Assembly (NCBI RefSeq): GCF_029855125.1
Contig: NZ_CP123229.1
Location: forward strand, 1,798,001-1,862,000
DNA: 64,000 nucleotides
Reading direction: 5' to 3'
Origin: Methylocapsa sp. D3K7
GTDB taxonomy: Bacteria > Pseudomonadota > Alphaproteobacteria > Rhizobiales > Beijerinckiaceae
The first letter of the stretch is position 1, and each line of letters opens with the position of its first letter. The position numbers and the translations under genes were made by a program. Below are positions 61,942 through 64,000 of this stretch, piece after piece. The notes beneath the pieces were generated by a model. That model had not been told where the DNA came from and did not search any database. It worked only from the letters and a program-made list of their open reading frames with translations.

Positions 61942-62961
61942 TTGCCCCTTTTCGCTCTTCTCCGCACGGCATGTTTCCTTGCGTCTCTTGCCACGCTCGC
62001 CTCTCTTGCCACGCCCGCCGCCGCCCTCGACAAAGTGACATTCGCAACGAATTGGCTTGCCGAGGCCGAACATGGCGGCTTCTACCAGGCCAAGGCCGAC
62101 GGTACCTATGAGAAATACGGCCTCGATGTCACGATCCTGCAAGGCGGCCCCAACGCCAACAACAGGCTGTTGCTCGCGGCCGGAAAAGTCGAATTCGCCC
62201 TAGGCGCCAATTTGATTCAGGCGTTCGATGCGGCGGCCGGAGAAATTCCCATCGTCGCGGTCGCCGCGCTGTTTCAAAAAGATCCCTTTATCCTGATGTC
62301 GCACCCGAACGCGGGGTTCGACCAATTCAAGGACTTGCCCCGCGCGACCGCCTTTATCGGCAAGGACGGCTTTGTTTCCGTATATCAGTGGTTGAAACTC
62401 GCCTACGGATTCCGGGACGAAAACGTCAAGCCCTACACATTCAACTCCGCACCCTTCATCGCGGATAAAAATTCTATCCAGCAAGGATATGCGACCTCTG
62501 AGCCTTTCGAGATCGAACGGCAAGGCAAGTTCAAGCCGAATGTGTTTCTGATCGCGGACTATGGTTACGATTCCTATTCGACCACAATCGAGACCACGCG
62601 CGGCCTCATCGATAAGAACCCGGATCTCGTCCAGCGCTTCGTCGATGCCTCGATCGTCGGCTGGTACAATTATATCTATGGCGACAATCACGCGGCCAAT
62701 GAGCTGATCAAACGCGACAATCCGGACATCCGCGACGAGCAGCTTGCCTATTCGGTTGCGAAGATGAAAGACTATGGCATCGTTGATTCGGGAGATTCCT
62801 TGACCCTCGGCATCGGCGCCATGCGGGACGCCCGGGTCAAAAGCTTTTTTACCAAAATGGTGGATGCTGGGCTTTTTAAACCTTACCTCGAATACAAACG
62901 CGCCTATACGTTGCGGTTCATTGGCCACGGCGTTGGTCTTGAACTGCGGCCGCGCCAATGA
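61942..62961 (+). CDS. NMT1/SsuA-type ABC transporter substrate-binding protein
   Basis: 339 residues from a TTG at 61942 that follows GAGGA by 7-8 nt; this gives a proper signal peptide (LFALLRTACFLASLATLASL...AAA). A longer frame from 61888 would bury it. The domain reads KVTFATNWLAEAEHGGFYQ, KYGLDVTILQGGPNANNRLL, QQGYATSEPFEIERQGK and ETTRGLIDKNPDLVQRFVDA, as in the thiamine-pyrimidine/aliphatic sulfonate/nitrate binding family. The ligand cannot be named. The ATPase and permease genes follow with short gaps, forming one importer operon. Confidence 0.9.
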   Translation: MPLFALLRTACFLASLATLASLATPAAALDKVTFATNWLAEAEHGGFYQAKADGTYEKYGLDVTILQGGPNANNRLLLAAGKVEFALGANLIQAFDAAAGEIPIVAVAALFQKDPFILMSHPNAGFDQFKDLPRATAFIGKDGFVSVYQWLKLAYGFRDENVKPYTFNSAPFIADKNSIQQGYATSEPFEIERQGKFKPNVFLIADYGYDSYSTTIETTRGLIDKNPDLVQRFVDASIVGWYNYIYGDNHAANELIKRDNPDIRDEQLAYSVAKMKDYGIVDSGDSLTLGIGAMRDARVKSFFTKMVDAGLFKPYLEYKRAYTLRFIGHGVGLELRPRQ

Positions 62962-62979
62962 TGCTGGATAATCGCGCGC

Positions 62980-63741
62980 GTGACACAGACGCTCATCTCC
63001 CTGCGCAACGCGGGGAAGATTTACAAAAATGGAACGGTCGCCCTCGCGGGCCTTAATTTCGAAGTGCGCGAAGGTGAATTTCTCACTTTGCTCGGCCCCT
63101 CGGGCTGCGGCAAATCGACGATTTTGCGGCTGATCGCGGGGCTTGAGACAGTCTCTTCCGGCACCCTCACGAGGGCGTTGGCGCCGGAGCGCGCGAGCAT
63201 CGGATTCGTGTTCCAGGACCCGACTTTGATGCCCTGGGCCAATATCTTCGACAATGTGTTTCTGGGCCTGCGCTTGCAGGGATCAACGCGGCAAGATGCG
63301 GCCGGAACTGTCCATGAGGCTCTGGCTCTTGTCGGCCTTGCCGCCGAAGCGAAGATGTTCCCTCTTGAGCTTTCCGGCGGCATGCGCATGCGTGTTTCGA
63401 TTGCCCGCGCGCTTGTCCTGCGGCCGCCCTTACTCTTGATGGATGAGCCCTTCGCGGCGCTCGATGAGATTTCGCGGTTCAAGCTCAATGACGATCTTTT
63501 GGCATTGCAACGCGCGCTCGGCACAACGATCGTCTTCGTCACCCATTCGGTTTATGAGAGTGTTTATCTGTCAAGCCGGATCGCGGTCATGGCGGCCCGG
63601 CCCGGCCGCATCATCGATGAAATTGAAGTTGACGCGCTCGCGACACGCGGCGAAAATTTTCGCGTGAGTCCGGCCTATGCGCGCTCTTGCGCGCTCGCCT
63701 CGCGCGCGTTGCAGAGCGCGATGGATGAGCATTCGCAATGA
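62980..63741 (+). CDS. ABC transporter ATP-binding protein
   Basis: 253 residues from a GTG. All nucleotide-binding motifs are seen: Walker A LLGPSGCGKSTILRLIAG, the Q-loop FVFQDPTLMPWANIFDN, the signature LSGGMRMRVSIARAL, Walker B PPLLLMDEPFAALDE and the switch His in VFVTHSVYESVYLSSR. The length and words match NitT/TauT/SsuB-type ATPases. It starts 18 nt after the binding protein, and its stop overlaps the permease start by 4 nt (ATGA). Confidence 0.95.
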   Translation: MTQTLISLRNAGKIYKNGTVALAGLNFEVREGEFLTLLGPSGCGKSTILRLIAGLETVSSGTLTRALAPERASIGFVFQDPTLMPWANIFDNVFLGLRLQGSTRQDAAGTVHEALALVGLAAEAKMFPLELSGGMRMRVSIARALVLRPPLLLMDEPFAALDEISRFKLNDDLLALQRALGTTIVFVTHSVYESVYLSSRIAVMAARPGRIIDEIEVDALATRGENFRVSPAYARSCALASRALQSAMDEHSQ

Positions 63742-64000
63742 CCTTGGCAAGGGCAAGACGTCTCCCCCGATGGGTTGTGCGGAACGGGCCGCCGGCCCTG
63801 GTCTTCACGGCGATGCTGACGGCGTGGGAAGCCTATGTCAGGCTGCGCGATGTGCCGCCCTACATCCTGCCATCGCCTTCGCTCGTGCTTCAAACACTCG
63901 TGACCGACCGCGGCATTTTGTTTCCGGCCTTGCTCGTGACCTTGCAGACGACCTTTGGCGCGCTCGCGGCGGCGGTCTTGGGCGGCGTTGGCCTCGCTGT
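63738..64000 (+). CDS. ABC transporter permease (3' end cut by window)
   Basis: Only the first ~87 residues are inside. The start is the ATG overlapping the ATPase stop. A basic N-terminus (RARRLPRWVVRNG) is followed by PALVFTAMLTAWEAY, VPPYILPSPSLVLQTL and LLVTLQTTFGALAAAVLG, which is the typical opening of SsuC/TauC/NitT-like permeases ('P..ilPsP..v...l' and 'hl..TL.r...G'). The remaining helices and the EAA loop lie beyond the window. Confidence 0.88.
   Translation, partial: MTLARARRLPRWVVRNGPPALVFTAMLTAWEAYVRLRDVPPYILPSPSLVLQTLVTDRGILFPALLVTLQTTFGALAAAVLGGVGLA

Noticed and set aside
1..64000. CRISPR arrays, intact insertion sequences, rRNA operon, replication origin
   Set aside because: No regularly spaced short repeats, transposase motifs, rRNA or DnaA-box clusters noticed in the window.

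Overview
The window reads as the chromosome of a GC-rich methylotrophic alphaproteobacterium, most likely a Rhizobiales/Beijerinckiaceae-type methanol or methane user. The evidence is the end of a methanol dehydrogenase accessory operon (mxaK-L-D-E-H with a convergent mxaB-like response regulator, 1-4227), a complete pqqABCDE operon for the PQQ cofactor of that enzyme (42465-45639), PHA storage genes, and an ornithine decarboxylase plus homospermidine synthase pair. The genus is inference; no rRNA or other phylogenetic marker is present.

Layout. (1) 1-4227: mxa accessory genes. (2) 4228-5190: a junkyard with fragments of a TonB-dependent receptor and of a tyrosine recombinase. (3) 5192-24932: a decayed genomic island of about 19.7 kb in the 3' end of a tRNA-Gly(GCC) gene. 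The intact tRNA is on the minus strand at 24885-24959, and a 48-nt copy of its 3' part lies at 5192-5239. Just inside the left end is an integrase pseudogene. The island carries a ruined molybdenum-cofactor maturation cassette (xdhC, moeA-like, mocA), a cysteine-rich secreted protein, a bicupin oxalate decarboxylase, a gamma-glutamyltransferase, a large beta-helix-like membrane protein, a mini LIM-like zinc protein next to a tRNA-like gene with a UUA anticodon, a di-haem peroxidase, a TPR-DUF4331 chimera followed by a frameshifted HupE/UreJ gene, and a TacA/TacT-type toxin-antitoxin pair. Several island genes carry single stop codons or frameshifts, and long stretches are non-coding, with nested inverted repeats. 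(4) 25000-64000: compact, ordinary chromosome.

The chromosomal part contains carbon storage and overflow (phaC, then a phaJ-pta fusion and ackA), a HAD hydrolase beside ribF, leuA with unusual palindromes at its start, part of the cobalamin pathway (cobB, cbiD, cobM, cobE), cyanase, leuD, pqqABCDE, a giant indolepyruvate ferredoxin oxidoreductase, a four-gene minus-strand unit (homospermidine synthase, FRG-domain protein, unknown protein, patatin), a GNAT enzyme, ornithine decarboxylase with a long structured leader, an envelope-carbohydrate group (acyltransferase 3, SGNH hydrolase, OpgG), a creatininase-family protein, a small cytochrome c, a DUF992 protein and the start of an NMT1/SsuA-type ABC importer that runs off the right end.

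How the genes fit together: the mxa proteins help assemble periplasmic PQQ-methanol dehydrogenase, whose cofactor is made by pqqABCDE. Surplus acetyl-CoA can go to polyhydroxyalkanoate or to acetate through Pta-AckA. Ornithine decarboxylase feeds putrescine to homospermidine synthase. The most unusual observation is the co-occurrence in one island of a tRNA-like gene whose anticodon would read UAA (and possibly UAG) with two genes (mocA, tacT) whose only visible defect is one in-frame TAG. Simple pseudogene decay remains the main alternative.
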